The notes below the pieces were generated by a model that ran no database searches, had not been told where the DNA came from, and was given only the letters and a program-made list of their open reading frames with translations. The position numbers were made by a program, and so were the translations under genes. Shown here in pieces: positions 21,535 through 31,062 of a stretch of DNA of 64,000 nucleotides. The first letter of the stretch is position 1; each line of letters begins with the position of its first letter. Source of the stretch: Astragalus membranaceus (Eukaryota; Streptophyta; Magnoliopsida; Fabales; Fabaceae); NCBI GenBank assembly GCA_039519185.1, contig CM076846.1, forward strand, positions 186,357,068 through 186,421,067. The letters are read 5' to 3'.

Positions 21535-23609
21535 CTACCCCATCTGAACTTCCAGATTCTTAATGGAAGCTTCATGAGTTTTCATAGTTGACTTACAATC
21601 ACTCATGAAGCTTTTCAATAAACCTTCCATGGAATTATCAAGAACAGGGGCATTTTGCCTTTGGTAGTTCTGAGTAGGGAATCCTGGGGGATTTGCTGGA
21701 GCACTATAATTGGGTGCTGTAGCGTTGTTGGCTCCCCATCTGAAATTGGGGTGATTCTTCCAACCAGGATTATATGTATTTGAATAAGGATTATTATTCT
21801 TGTTGAAACCCACAAAGTTCACAGAGACAGGATTACCAGGACATTCTTCATACAAATGCTCTCCTCCACAATATACACAGCTTACTGACCCTGGAGAGGC
21901 TTGCTCAATAACAGCCAAAGCTTTTTCTGTTGGCGCTGTAGCAGCAACCGCTGCAGCGTTTGAAGTGCTCATAGATTTTATCATGTTGGTCAAAGAGGCA
22001 ACCTGTGCAGAAAGAGCAGAAACTTCACTGATCTCATGCAATCCAGCTACCTTTTTTGTGGAGCTAACCTTTCTGTAGGCCATTGATAACTGTTTGTTGC
22101 AATATCATCTATTAGATCACATGCATCATTATAGGAGGTCTTCAATAACACACCCCCTGAAGAAGCATCTAACATTTGTCTGGTTGTTGGGTCTAGTCCA
22201 TTGTAGAAGGTCTCCATTTGGATAATCACAGGTATACCATGATGAGGGAACTTTCTTAACAGCTCTTTTCATCTCTCCCATGCTTCAAACAGTGTTTCAG
22301 CATCTTTTTGTCTGAATGCAGTAACCTCATTCCTCATTCTAGCATTTTTACTTGGGGGAAAATATTTTGCTAAGAATTTCTCAGCCATTTCATTCCAAGT
22401 ATGGATCAATGGTGCAAAAAAAACCCGCACGGGGCGGGTCCCTTAACGGGTACCCACGGGCAAAATAAATGGGCATTTACAATACCCGTTAATAAACGGG
22501 GCGGGTCCGGGTAGTGAGGTGCTCGTACCCGCGGGTACCCGTACCCGTTAGTCTTATTATTTACCCTCATATATGTTGGTGTATATATGAAATTGTGGTG
22601 GTGTAGATAGAAAAAGAATAGGCCATAATGTTAAAAAACAAACTAACCCAATCTGTATATATGAAATTGTTGTTTTTGTTATTCATAAAATCTGCTATTT
22701 TCAATTTCATTGATGTTTTGCTTGTTTTCTTCTCGACAATAGTTTGTTACAAAAAATATATTTTTATTTGTAATGGTGAAGATGCAGTACAAAAAATTTA
22801 TTTTTATTAATTTTGTAAAAATAAATATTTTTTATTAAATTACAAGTATCCGTGGGTACCCGTTAAGAAACAATACCCGTTTAAGACCCGCTTAGCGGGT
22901 ACCCGCGCGGGTACGGGGCGGGCACGGGTCCCATTTATAGTAAACGGGGCGGGTCCGAGTAGTGAGGTACCCGTGCCCGCCCCGCCCCGTTTGCATCCCT
23001 AGTATGGATAGAGTTAGGCTCTAGAGAAGTTAACCAGGCCTTTGCTCTATCCTTCAAGGAATAAGGAAAAAGTTTTAGTCTGAATGCATCATCACTTACC
23101 CCTGGAATGATGAAGTTACTGCAGACTTCCAAAAATTGCTTCAAGTGTAAATATGGGTCCTCTTGAGGAGCACCACCAAACTGTCCCACTGTTTGCAACA
23201 TTTGGAACATCATAGGTTTGAATTCAAACGGAGCTGTATGGAGAGTGGGTCTTGCTATGCTTGTCTCCATTGTTTGTGGATCAAACACAGCATAGTCCCC
23301 CATTGGTCTATCTCTGCCATTTACCATTTGAGCAGGTCCTTCATTTATGAATTGATTTCTGTACATGTCCTCTTGGTCATGTAAGGTGGGAGTGGGTGGT
23401 TGATGAGTTCTACCTCTACCCCTTCCACCCGGTTCAGTTCCTCCTCTACCAGAATTAGATCTTCCATGTGGAGTGGTAGCCCTACCAGAATTGGTTCTCT
23501 GACTATGCTCTGACATGGTGGGTCTGAGTCTTTGAAGATGTCTTAGTTTCCTGAACCTTCTCTCTGGTTCTGAGTATGGCTCAAATTCTGGTGGTTGAGA
23601 CCTGGGCAT
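21535..23609 (-). pseudogene. Athila gag, broken by a hAT-like MITE, a stop and a frameshift
   Basis: gag starts at ATG 23609 (MPRSQPPEFEP) and runs through the core signature PYLHLKQFLEVCSNF and KLFPYSLKDRAKAWL. The MITE enters at SIHT. Beyond it the frame resumes with WNEMAEKFLAKYFPPSKNA, FRQKDAETLFEAWER, a stop near 22270, and FYNGLDPTTRQMLDA. One missing A in an A-run near 22050 shifts the frame to 22083-21535, which has KVAGLHEISEVSALSAQVAS, the zinc knuckle CVYCGGEHLYEECP and a glutamine/asparagine-rich tail. Gag would form the virus-like particle. The part spanning 21934-21958 encodes an Ala/Val/Thr-rich run made by two copies of the dispersed motif. Confidence 0.85.
22407..22999. mobile_element. 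hAT-like MITE with GGGTACCCG-rich ends, inserted in Athila gag
   Basis: 593 bp flanked by the 8-base duplication GTATGGAT (22399-22406 and 23000-23007). The ends are imperfect inverted repeats (TAGGGATGCAAACGGGGCGG on the minus strand at the right; CAATGGTGCAAAAAAAACCCG at the left). 8-base TSDs and TAGGG(A/G)TG-type ends fit the hAT superfamily. Both ends are packed with ACCCG/CGGGT units such as GCGGGTACCCG, while the middle is AT-rich. There is no transposase. Gag is continuous across it when one TSD and the insert are removed. Confidence 0.85.
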
Positions 23610-23708
23610 ACGCTATAGCAATTACTGCTGCAGCAACAAGAAACAACACACTAGTGTAAAATAGGCACTAAGCTTACTAACAACTTAAACAATAAAAATT
23701 ATATGCAA

Positions 23709-23726
23709 TCCCCGGCAACGGCGCCA
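23709..23726 (-). other. Athila primer binding site, tRNA-Asp
   Basis: Plus strand TCCCCGGCAACGGCGCCA equals the 3' end of plant tRNA-Asp including CCA, so the element-sense strand is its exact complement over 18 bases. It sits six bases from the 5' LTR. It is not a tRNA gene: no cloverleaf sequence precedes it. Confidence 0.92.
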
Positions 23727-24000
23727 AAAACTTGTTGTGCGAAAAGTAGATGTGCAAGTATACACAATCGCAACAAGTTATATAATGATAAGTAAAGTTC
23801 GTTCCCACAGGGATTGGAATTAATCTAAGAAGTTTAAGTGATTAGCAACTTAGTAAAACAAGTATGGTGACAAATAAAAGTGTAGAGTTGTAAACATATT
23901 GATTTGAGATAAAATAGTAATGAATTGAAGATATTTAAGAGTGAGTTGGATAGCTCAGCAGTTATGTAAATTCCCAAGAGTAGTGTTCTATAATATTAGA

Positions 24001-24059
24001 CGCTGTAGCGCTAACAGAATCAACAGACGCTGTAGCGTCATGGTGGCGTGCCTTTCAGT
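24001..24059. repeat. 59-base direct repeat left of the copia element
   Basis: The segment from CGCTGTAGCGCTAACAG to CCTTTCAGT occurs here and again at 29873-29931, immediately on either side of the copia element, with one substitution at about position 43 of the repeat (GGTGGCG versus GGTAGCG). Copia integration should duplicate only about 5 bases. Confidence 0.9.
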
Positions 24060-24414
24060 TATAGATATCTTGTGTTGCAGGCTAAGTTTTGATGATGAAG
24101 TGGTTAAGAAGTTTTGATGATGAAGTGGTTAAGAAGTTTTGATGATGAAAAAGACAAAAGCTAAAGGTGATGAAAGTGACAAAGTATCAAAGTCACAATC
24201 CAAGACAATCAAGCTCAAGAATTGAAGTTTCAAGTTTAAGGGTAGTCCTTAAATACAAGGGTAGTCCTTAGGGTTTGGGTGTGTCTTAGGAAAAAATGTA
24301 AGCTCTTCCAAAGGTCAGCTCGTCTCTCAAAGTCTCACACACTCACACAAGTTTTCAAAATGCATGCATGCACACGTAAACACAAGAAGCATTTTTGAAA
24401 GCATAAAATCGATT

Positions 24415-24800
24415 TATACTATTTTACACTACATATCAAAATCGATTTTCAGGTCAATACAAAAGCATAGAATCGATTCATACTAGTTTCACTAAGTATG
24501 TAAATCGATTGTTAAATATTTCTAAAAGGAAGAATCGATTCATACTATGTTTTAACCAAGTATGCAAATCGATTCTCAAGTATCTTCAAAAAGAAAGAAT
24601 CGATTCATAGCATTTTCAACAAAGTATAAAATCGATTCTCAAGCATTTCTAAAAAGGAAGAATCGATTCACACTATTTTTCACTGAGTAAGAAATCGATT
24701 CCTAGCCTACCTAAAAGCCAAAAATCGATTCTCACCTTAAGGAAGTCACACATAAGAATCGATTCCCAGATCCAATACATTTTCACACAAATCGATTCTT
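24415..24800. repeat. AATCGATT palindrome array in the copia 5' LTR
   Basis: AATCGATT recurs 13 times within about 385 bases, usually as GAATCGATTC or AAATCGATT, at spacings of roughly 20-45 bases. The intervening sequence is A-rich and also partly repeated (CATACTA, CAAGTAT). The array lies in U3, upstream of the TATA box, where LTR enhancers sit. Confidence 0.9.
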
Positions 24801-24836
24801 ACATTATTTTAACGTAAACTTCTTTTTTTCATAGCC

Positions 24837-24844
24837 TATAAATA
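24837..24844 (+). promoter_or_regulatory. Copia LTR TATA box
   Basis: TATAAATA followed by GAGGCTTCACAC. It is conserved in the right LTR at 29208-29215, and sits just downstream of the AATCGATT array. Confidence 0.7.
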
Positions 24845-25509
24845 GAGGCTTCACACTTCACAATTCACACAACCCATTTTCACGACTCAACATATTTTAG
24901 AAAAACTCTTCACACTTTCATTTCTGCTCTTCTCGTACCGTTGGTCAGTCAGAGCTGATCTCTCGCAAAGAGTTAGTCAGGGGTTGGAATCTTCAAGTTG
25001 TATTATCTGCCTACGTTAGAGGTATTTTGGTCTTTAAATTTGTTATTGTTTATTTTTTGTATCTTGTACTAGGGAGTGGGGTATCTCTCTAGGGTTGCTG
25101 TTTGTACTAGGAACTGGGGTATCTTTCTGGGGCAGCTGGTTGTAACAGGGGTGGAGTATCTCTTGTTATTGCTGTAATAGATTTGAGGGCTCTTTATAGG
25201 TGGGGTATCCTAGTAGAAGAGTGTCTGAGTCTGTAAAGGTTTTCCAAGGCACCTGTAAGCCTTGTTGTTTTTGTGTTAGTGGAAAATATCACAAGGGTGT
25301 GAGGACTCGACGTAGGTCACTAGGAGGTGACCGAACCAGGATAAATCTGTGTTCTTTACTGCTTTATTTCTAATTCCTTCGCTTCCATTTAACCTGCGCG
25401 ATAATTAATCTAAGTCATTGAAAAAGGGGAAAAAGTTTTCAAAAGATTTGAAAAGTTTTTAAATCTCAATTCACCCCCCCTCTTGAGACTGAAGCCACTT
25501 GGCAACAAG

Positions 25510-25521
25510 TGGTATCATAGC
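25510..25521 (+). other. Copia primer binding site, initiator tRNA-Met type
   Basis: TGGTATCATAGC, one base off the usual TGGTATCAGAGC, beginning five bases after the left LTR ends. The site primes minus-strand synthesis from initiator tRNA-Met. Confidence 0.8.
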
Positions 25522-25559
25522 TAGACTCTTGTATAAAGGGCCTAGCAGCTTCAAGAGAA

Positions 25560-27173
25560 ATGGCTTCAGGTTGGTATACGCAAGAGGGTGCATCTCTTAT
25601 CCTTCCTCCGGGATTCAACGGAGAAGACTATGCATATTGGAAAGAAAGAATAAGAATATTCATAGAAGGGGTAGATATAGATATATGGGATGCTGTGGAA
25701 AATGGACCTTTTGTTCCCACGCACATGGTAAATGGCACACTCACAGTAAAAGAAAGAAACGAATGGACGGAGAATGATAAAAGGAAAGTTCAACTCAATT
25801 TCCGGGCCAAGAACATTATCACTTCCGCACTTAGTCCCGATGAAGTCTTCAGAGTATCAAATTGTAAAACTGCTCAAGAAATGTGGGACAACCTTCAAGT
25901 CACTCATGAAGGTACCAGTGAGATAAAAAGAGCAAGAACAAATACTCTCATCCGGGAATATGAATTGTTCAGAATGGATCAAGGAGAATCCATACAAGAA
26001 ATGCAAAAGAGGTTCACTCATATAGTGAACAAATTGGGTTCATTAGGAATATCATTTCCTCTCGAAGACTTGATCAACAAAGTACTGAGATGCCTAAACA
26101 GAGAATGGCAACCAAAGGTAACTGCTATAACTGAATCGAGAAATTTAGCTACCATGTCACTTGCCACTCTATTTGGGAAACTACTAGAGCACGAGTTAGA
26201 GCTCACTCGTCTAGCAGAGCATGAAGGAAAAGGCAAGAAAAGGAAAATCCTAGCTTTCAAGGCTTCAAGTTCAAGTTCATCCGATGACAGTGATGATTCG
26301 CAAAATGAGAATGATGAAGAGGATGAGAATGTGGATCTAATGGTAAGACAATTCAAAAAGTTCATAAAAAGATCTCTCAAAAAGAATTCTCCAACCAAAA
26401 GAGTCTCATGCAAAGAAAACTTCTCAAGTCCACAAATCTGCCACGAATGTGGCAAATCCGGACACATGAAGATGGAATGCCCAAAATTACAAAGAAAACG
26501 ATCAAAGGCATCCAAGAGAAACAGAAGTAGAAAAGCCTACACAGCATGGGAAAACAATGACATGAACTCATCAGATAAATCAGAAAGTGAAAAAGATCAA
26601 ATTGCTCTCATGGCCGACCACGACAACAAAAGTGAAACTGAGGTATCTTCTAACTCTGAAACTTTGCAATATGATTATGATGAACTGTATGAAGCATTTA
26701 CTGAATTGCATGATAAATCCTTAAAACTAGCTAAAGCATTAGATAAATCTAAGAAACTTATCACTCATCTTGAAAATAATGTTACTGCTTTAACTAAAGA
26801 AAAATTAGAGCTTAGAAAAGAAAATGATAGCCTTGCATGCTTTAAAGAAAATTATACTTGTGATAAATGTGCTGATTTTGAAAAGAAAATTCATGAACTG
26901 GAATGGACTGTTGGGAAATTGTCTAGTTTACAAAATGTGCATCATAGATTCCCTAGAAACAAACCCATAGAAAGGCATGTTCATTATAAACCAAAATTTT
27001 CCACTAGACCTTATATTACATGTTATTATTGTGGTAAACCTGGACATACTGCTTCCGTTTGCAGAGCAAGAGGTAATCAAACTATGAGAAAGGTATGGGT
27101 TCCCAAAAGAAACATACCAAGCACTAACCCACAAGGACCCAAAGAGATTTGGGTACCTAGAACCTTGTTTTAG
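25560..27173 (+). CDS. Copia Gag polyprotein (UBN2-type, two zinc knuckles)
   Basis: 537 codons, open throughout. The N-terminal half is the copia gag domain (PPGFNGEDYAYWKERI, then AKNIITSALSPDEVFRV, AQEMWDNLQVTHEGT and VLRCLNREWQPKVTAI). A Ser/Asp/Glu-rich acidic stretch follows at residues 235-265. The first CCHC knuckle is CHECGKSGHMKMEC (about residue 295), then a Lys/Arg-rich segment, a Glu-rich coiled-coil stretch (about 375-460), and a second knuckle CYYCGKPGHTASVC (about 490). Two knuckles split by a coiled coil and this length are typical of SIRE-like Gag. It would build the particle and bind element RNA. Being intact, it could still be translated and might help or hinder related elements. 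Confidence 0.9.
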   Translation: MASGWYTQEGASLILPPGFNGEDYAYWKERIRIFIEGVDIDIWDAVENGPFVPTHMVNGTLTVKERNEWTENDKRKVQLNFRAKNIITSALSPDEVFRVSNCKTAQEMWDNLQVTHEGTSEIKRARTNTLIREYELFRMDQGESIQEMQKRFTHIVNKLGSLGISFPLEDLINKVLRCLNREWQPKVTAITESRNLATMSLATLFGKLLEHELELTRLAEHEGKGKKRKILAFKASSSSSSDDSDDSQNENDEEDENVDLMVRQFKKFIKRSLKKNSPTKRVSCKENFSSPQICHECGKSGHMKMECPKLQRKRSKASKRNRSRKAYTAWENNDMNSSDKSESEKDQIALMADHDNKSETEVSSNSETLQYDYDELYEAFTELHDKSLKLAKALDKSKKLITHLENNVTALTKEKLELRKENDSLACFKENYTCDKCADFEKKIHELEWTVGKLSSLQNVHHRFPRNKPIERHVHYKPKFSTRPYITCYYCGKPGHTASVCRARGNQTMRKVWVPKRNIPSTNPQGPKEIWVPRTLF

Positions 27174-28422
27174 ATCATTGCAGGTATGCTTCAAGGTATG
27201 GGGGCAGATTGATACCTTGACAGCAAAGACTCAAAGCGCATGACCGGAGACGCAACAAAGCTCTTAATACTCACCCCCGAAAAAAAGCCGTCATGTGACT
27301 TGTGATAAATGGAGGAAGAATCACCGGTAAAGGTTAGATTGATAAAGTATTATTCACCTCTAGTAAAATTGTGCTTAAAGTATATTAAGTCAAATATGTG
27401 ACTAAAAGTAATCCCTGAATCTTATGGTAAGAAGAAAGAACATTCGTGAAGGTTAGTCCTTATAATCGATCCATTCATTATGATTGGCATGTATGCGAGA
27501 AAATAAATGATTGATTTTTATTTCATGCATCATCAAAGAACAATGTTAGAATAACAAGAAAAGTATTCTGGTCAACCCTCTAGGACTAAGCATATAGAAA
27601 TTACAGATCACCTTCTTAGAGGTTATGGTTAGAAAGGCGACAGTATGATTGAGTCAGTTGAGTCGTCACAATCAGCTAGTTGATGTTTTCACAAATGCAT
27701 TGCAAAAGAAAATTTGGTTCCTCAAATGATTTTTTCAATTAAATGTTTCTCAAGTGATTTTATAAAATGTGAATTTAAATTGTGACTTGTGAATTTCTGT
27801 GTGCTCCAAAAGCGTTTTCTAAAGCAGTTGAAGTACTACCTTTTCTTGAAATCTATTTTCTCCTGTCACAATCAATTGCTAGCTCTGGTATTAATTTTCA
27901 GAATTCATACCCACAATCGTTGTTTACCTAAAATAATTTTTCCCAAAACTCTACTTCCCACCTTCTAGCTGCCGTCACCAACTCTCAAAAACTAAGCAGC
28001 ATGAAACGTGCGAAGGCTAAACAACTGCTTCACGGATTTTTGAGACTCATAATTAGCTTTTACCTGTGTTGATGAAATATTCTCTTCATGGTTTCAAAAA
28101 TGATTTTCCTTTGGTTTTGATGATCACTTATAAATCTGCAATGGTTCTTTTACCTTATCAAATAGCTGTGACATTCGATTCGCAAACTTTATCATATATT
28201 GACCCTTTTGATCATGACAAAAAGGGGGAGAGAAATATAGGGTTTCATAAAGCATATAGAATGAGCATATAGATCTATCATAGCATTGTCACTATGCATA
28301 TAGTCAATAAAACAGGGGGAGCATCATGATATGGGGAGTATCATATATATGCATTGTCTGTTTGAACTAACCTCCCACCTTGAGATGAGTAAATGTTTTG
28401 TCATCATCAAAACGGGGGAGAA
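27174..28422 (+). pseudogene. Copia pol remnants and 3' internal region
   Basis: Right after gag a degraded protease start is visible (YLDS...SKRMTGD, about 27210-27250), followed by a GRITGKG remnant. Integrase and RT are absent. The RNase H end appears at about 27595-27730, as TKHIEI...HLLRG, then a shifted frame with LVDVFTNALQKK. A weak open frame at 28066-28272 ends in DHDKKGE, close to the GACAAAAAGGGGGAG string usual in the SIRE 3' region; it may be a leftover of the downstream frame. GGGGGAG strings at 28220, 28315 and 28413 mark polypurine-like sequence, the last being the functional tract. Confidence 0.7.
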
Positions 28423-29872
28423 TGTAGATATCTTGTGTTGCAGGCTAAGTTTTGATGATGAAGTGGTTAAGAAGTTTTGATGATGAAAAAGACAAAAGCT
28501 AAAGGTGATGAAAGTGACAAAGTATCAAAGTCACAATCCAAGACAATCAAGCTCAAGAATTGAAGTTTCAAGTTTAAGGGTAGTCCTTAAATACAAGGGT
28601 AGTCCTTAGGGTTTGGGTGTGTCTTAGGAAAAAATGTAAGCTCTTCCAAAGGTCAGCTCGTCTCTCAAAGTCTCACACACTCACACAAGTTTTCAAAATG
28701 CATGCATGCACACGTAAACACAAGAAGCATTTTTGAAAGCATAAAATCGATTTATACTATTTTACACTACATATCAAAATCGATTTTCAGGTCAATACAA
28801 AAGCATAGAATCGATTCATACTAGTTTCACTAAGTATGTAAATCGATTGTTAAATATTTCTAAAAAGGAAGAATCGATTCATACTATGTTTTAACCAAGT
28901 ATGCAAATCGATTCTCAAGTATCTTCAAAAGAAAGAATCGATTCATAGCATTTTCAACAAAGTATAAAATCGATTCCCAAGTATTTCTAAAAAGGAAGAA
29001 TCGATTCACACTATTTTTCACTGAGTAAGAAATCGATTCCTAGCCTGCCTAAAAGCCAAAAATCGATTGTCATCCATTTTCAAATAAAGCAAGAATCGAT
29101 TCTCACCTTAAGGAAGTCACACATAAGAATCGATTCCCAGATCCAATACATTTTCACATAAATCGATTCTTACATTATTTTAACGTAAACTTCTTTTTTT
29201 CATAGCCTATAAATAGAGGCTTCACACTTCACAATTCACACAACCCATTTTCACGACTCAACATATTTTAGAAAAACTCTTCACACTTTCATTTCTGCTC
29301 TTCTCGCACCGTTGGTCCGTCAGAGCTGATCACTCGCAAAGAGTTAGTCAGGGGTTAGAATCTTCAAGTTGTATTATCTGCCTACGTTAGAGGTATTTTG
29401 GTCTTTAAATTTGTTATTGTTTATTTGTTGTATCTTGTACTAGGGAGTGGGGTATCTCTCTAGGGTAGCTATTTGTACTAGGAAGTGGTATCTTTCTGGG
29501 GCAGCTGGTTGTAACAGGGGTGGGGTATCTCATATTATTGTTGTAATATATTTGAGGGCTCTTTATAGGTGGGGTATCCTAGTAGAAGAGTGCCTGAGTC
29601 TATAAAGGTTTTCCAAGGCACCTGTAAGCCTTGTTGTTTTGTGTTAGTGGAAAATCTCACAAGGGTGTGAGGACTCGACGTAGGTCACTAGGAGGTGACC
29701 GAACCAGGATAAATCTGTGTTCTTTACTGCTTTATTTCTAATTCCTTTGCTTCCATTTAACCTGCGCGATAATTAATCTAAGTCATTGAAAAAGGGGAAA
29801 AAGTTTTCAAAAGATCTAAAAAGTTTTTAAATCTCAATTCACCCCCCCTCTTGAAACTGAAGCCACTTGGCA
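28423..29872 (+). repeat. Copia 3' LTR
   Basis: 1450 bp, starting TGTAGATATC and ending CCACTTGGCA. It carries 14 AATCGATT copies (about 28745-29170), one more than the left LTR. The extra copy and its spacer mark a deletion in the left LTR between two motif copies. Confidence 0.92.
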
Positions 29873-29931
29873 CGCTGTAGCGCTAACAGAATCAACAGAC
29901 GCTGTAGCGTCATGGTAGCGTGCCTTTCAGT
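29873..29931. repeat. 59-base direct repeat right of the copia element
   Basis: Second copy of the 24001-24059 segment. After it, the Athila LTR continues with CACTATCGTCAGGGC, in step with the left Athila LTR at about 12899. Confidence 0.9.
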
Positions 29932-31062
29932 CACTATCGTCAGGGCTATGTTACAAGACTCCTATGTCTAGGTTCTAAATAAGTTTTACCCCTGTATATT
30001 AAGATCTTACAGCATGTACCTTATGAACTATTACTCCCCTATGTCTAGGGTTAAGTAGTACTTCCTTTAAATGTCTTTAAAGGGTTTTTCATTCATATCA
30101 TTCATTGAGTTCTCTTTGTGAACCATGTCTGTACCCACAAAGCCCCCTTATTCTAGTTGATCATTCCCAGAACAAAGTTGAAAGCATTATGACTCAAGGA
30201 ATGAAACGCAAACACCATAATATTATATAAAAGCTACTCAAGGTTCATTACACACTAAGAACAATCTAACTACAAAGTGATTTAGCTCATGACAAGCTTC
30301 ATCATCACAATATAAACAAACAAGTTTATATTACCGTAGGTAGAGAAAAGGAGAATGGTTGCAAAAGATGCACTCCAAGAATCCCAAGTCATATACGTTA
30401 GATGAAGCTATGGCTTGAACAAAACCTTTTTTGAAATCTAAAAACTATACTACAAATAAAAGCTTCAAGATTGGAATAACAATGGAGGAAAACCAAAATG
30501 TCAAGTTAGCTCTTCCCCAAGTTAAAACTCTCTCTTCTTACGTACGTATATCTTACAGCATGTCTATGATGGATTAGATATATCCCTTATAGATAATATC
30601 CTAACTAGATAATATCTTAATTATATAATATCTTAATTATCCATAAAGCTACTTTACAAAAAGTGGTAATGATTAAAATCATTACCAACTATCAAGTGGG
30701 AATCAATTGGGAGACGCCAAGTGTCTTGTTGACTCCACTTGGGCTTCAATGTCATGCTGAGGATAAGAGATAAGGGTGATGACTCAGCGTTTCAGCAAGT
30801 GGTTACACAAATATCCCAATGGCCAGCCGCCTCATAACGCTGTAGTGTCTCATTGATGGCATACCGCTGCAGCACTAGCTAAGGCAGAACATCAATATAT
30901 TCACAAAGGAACCTATTATGCCCAATATTTAGGGAATTGACTTATAACCTGCTTTTACATTATTAATCACATATTCACATATTTAAGTACTAAAATTACT
31001 TGAGAAGTGAGCTTGATTTAAGTATTAAGAGCATAAATAACCTATATAAAATAGAGTTATCA

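Larger units (their letters stand above)
24060..25504 (+). repeat. Copia 5' LTR
   Basis: 1445 bp. It carries 13 copies of the palindrome AATCGATT between about 24415 and 24800 and a TATA box (TATAAATA, 24837). A 27-base unit (AAGTTTTGATGATGAAGTGG and on) is duplicated near 24086-24140, unlike the right LTR. Compared with the right LTR it lacks about 35 bases between two AATCGATT copies. Confidence 0.92.
24060..29872 (+). mobile_element. SIRE/Maximus-like Ty1/copia retrotransposon, internally deleted
   Basis: LTRs at 24060-25504 and 28423-29872, an initiator-Met-type primer site (TGGTATCATAGC, 25510), gag 25560-27173, and a polypurine tract AAACGGGGGAGAA before the right LTR. Only scraps of protease and the RNase H end remain between gag and the right LTR, so integrase and RT are lost and the copy is non-autonomous. 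The long gag with two CCHC knuckles and extra sequence between pol and the 3' LTR suggest the SIRE/Maximus lineage. The LTRs differ by few substitutions, so insertion was recent. The left LTR begins TA instead of TG. Confidence 0.9.
12546..31062 (-). mobile_element. Athila-like Ty3/gypsy retrotransposon (minus strand), with nested insertions
   Basis: The two LTRs (12546-13998 and 23733-31062) start TGT(C/T)GTGCG and end GAGTTATCA on the plus strand. The 5-base TSD ATGGC lies at 12541-12545 and 31063-31067. The primer site matches the 3' end of plant tRNA-Asp, the usual Athila primer. In sense order the internal region holds gag with a CCHC knuckle, protease, RT, RNase H, integrase, and then an extra frame in the env-like position. 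A hAT-like MITE and a copia element are nested in it. Stop codons and frameshifts make it defective. The motif CGCTRYAGCG is scattered through it. Confidence 0.93.
23733..31062 (-). repeat. 5' LTR of the Athila-like element, split by a copia element
   Basis: The two parts (23733-24059 and 29873-31062) together match the left LTR once the copia element and one copy of a 59-base duplicated target segment are removed, giving about 1458 bp. The LTR end CA at 31061-31062 is followed by the TSD ATGGC. Confidence 0.9.

Noticed and set aside
23709..23726. Possible tRNA-Asp gene
   Set aside because: Only the 18 bases of the tRNA 3' end are present, next to an LTR; this is the Athila primer site.
24415..24800. 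CRISPR-like array of regularly spaced palindromes
   Set aside because: The repeat is 8 bases, the spacers are related A-rich sequence rather than unique, and both LTRs carry it. The genome is a plant's.
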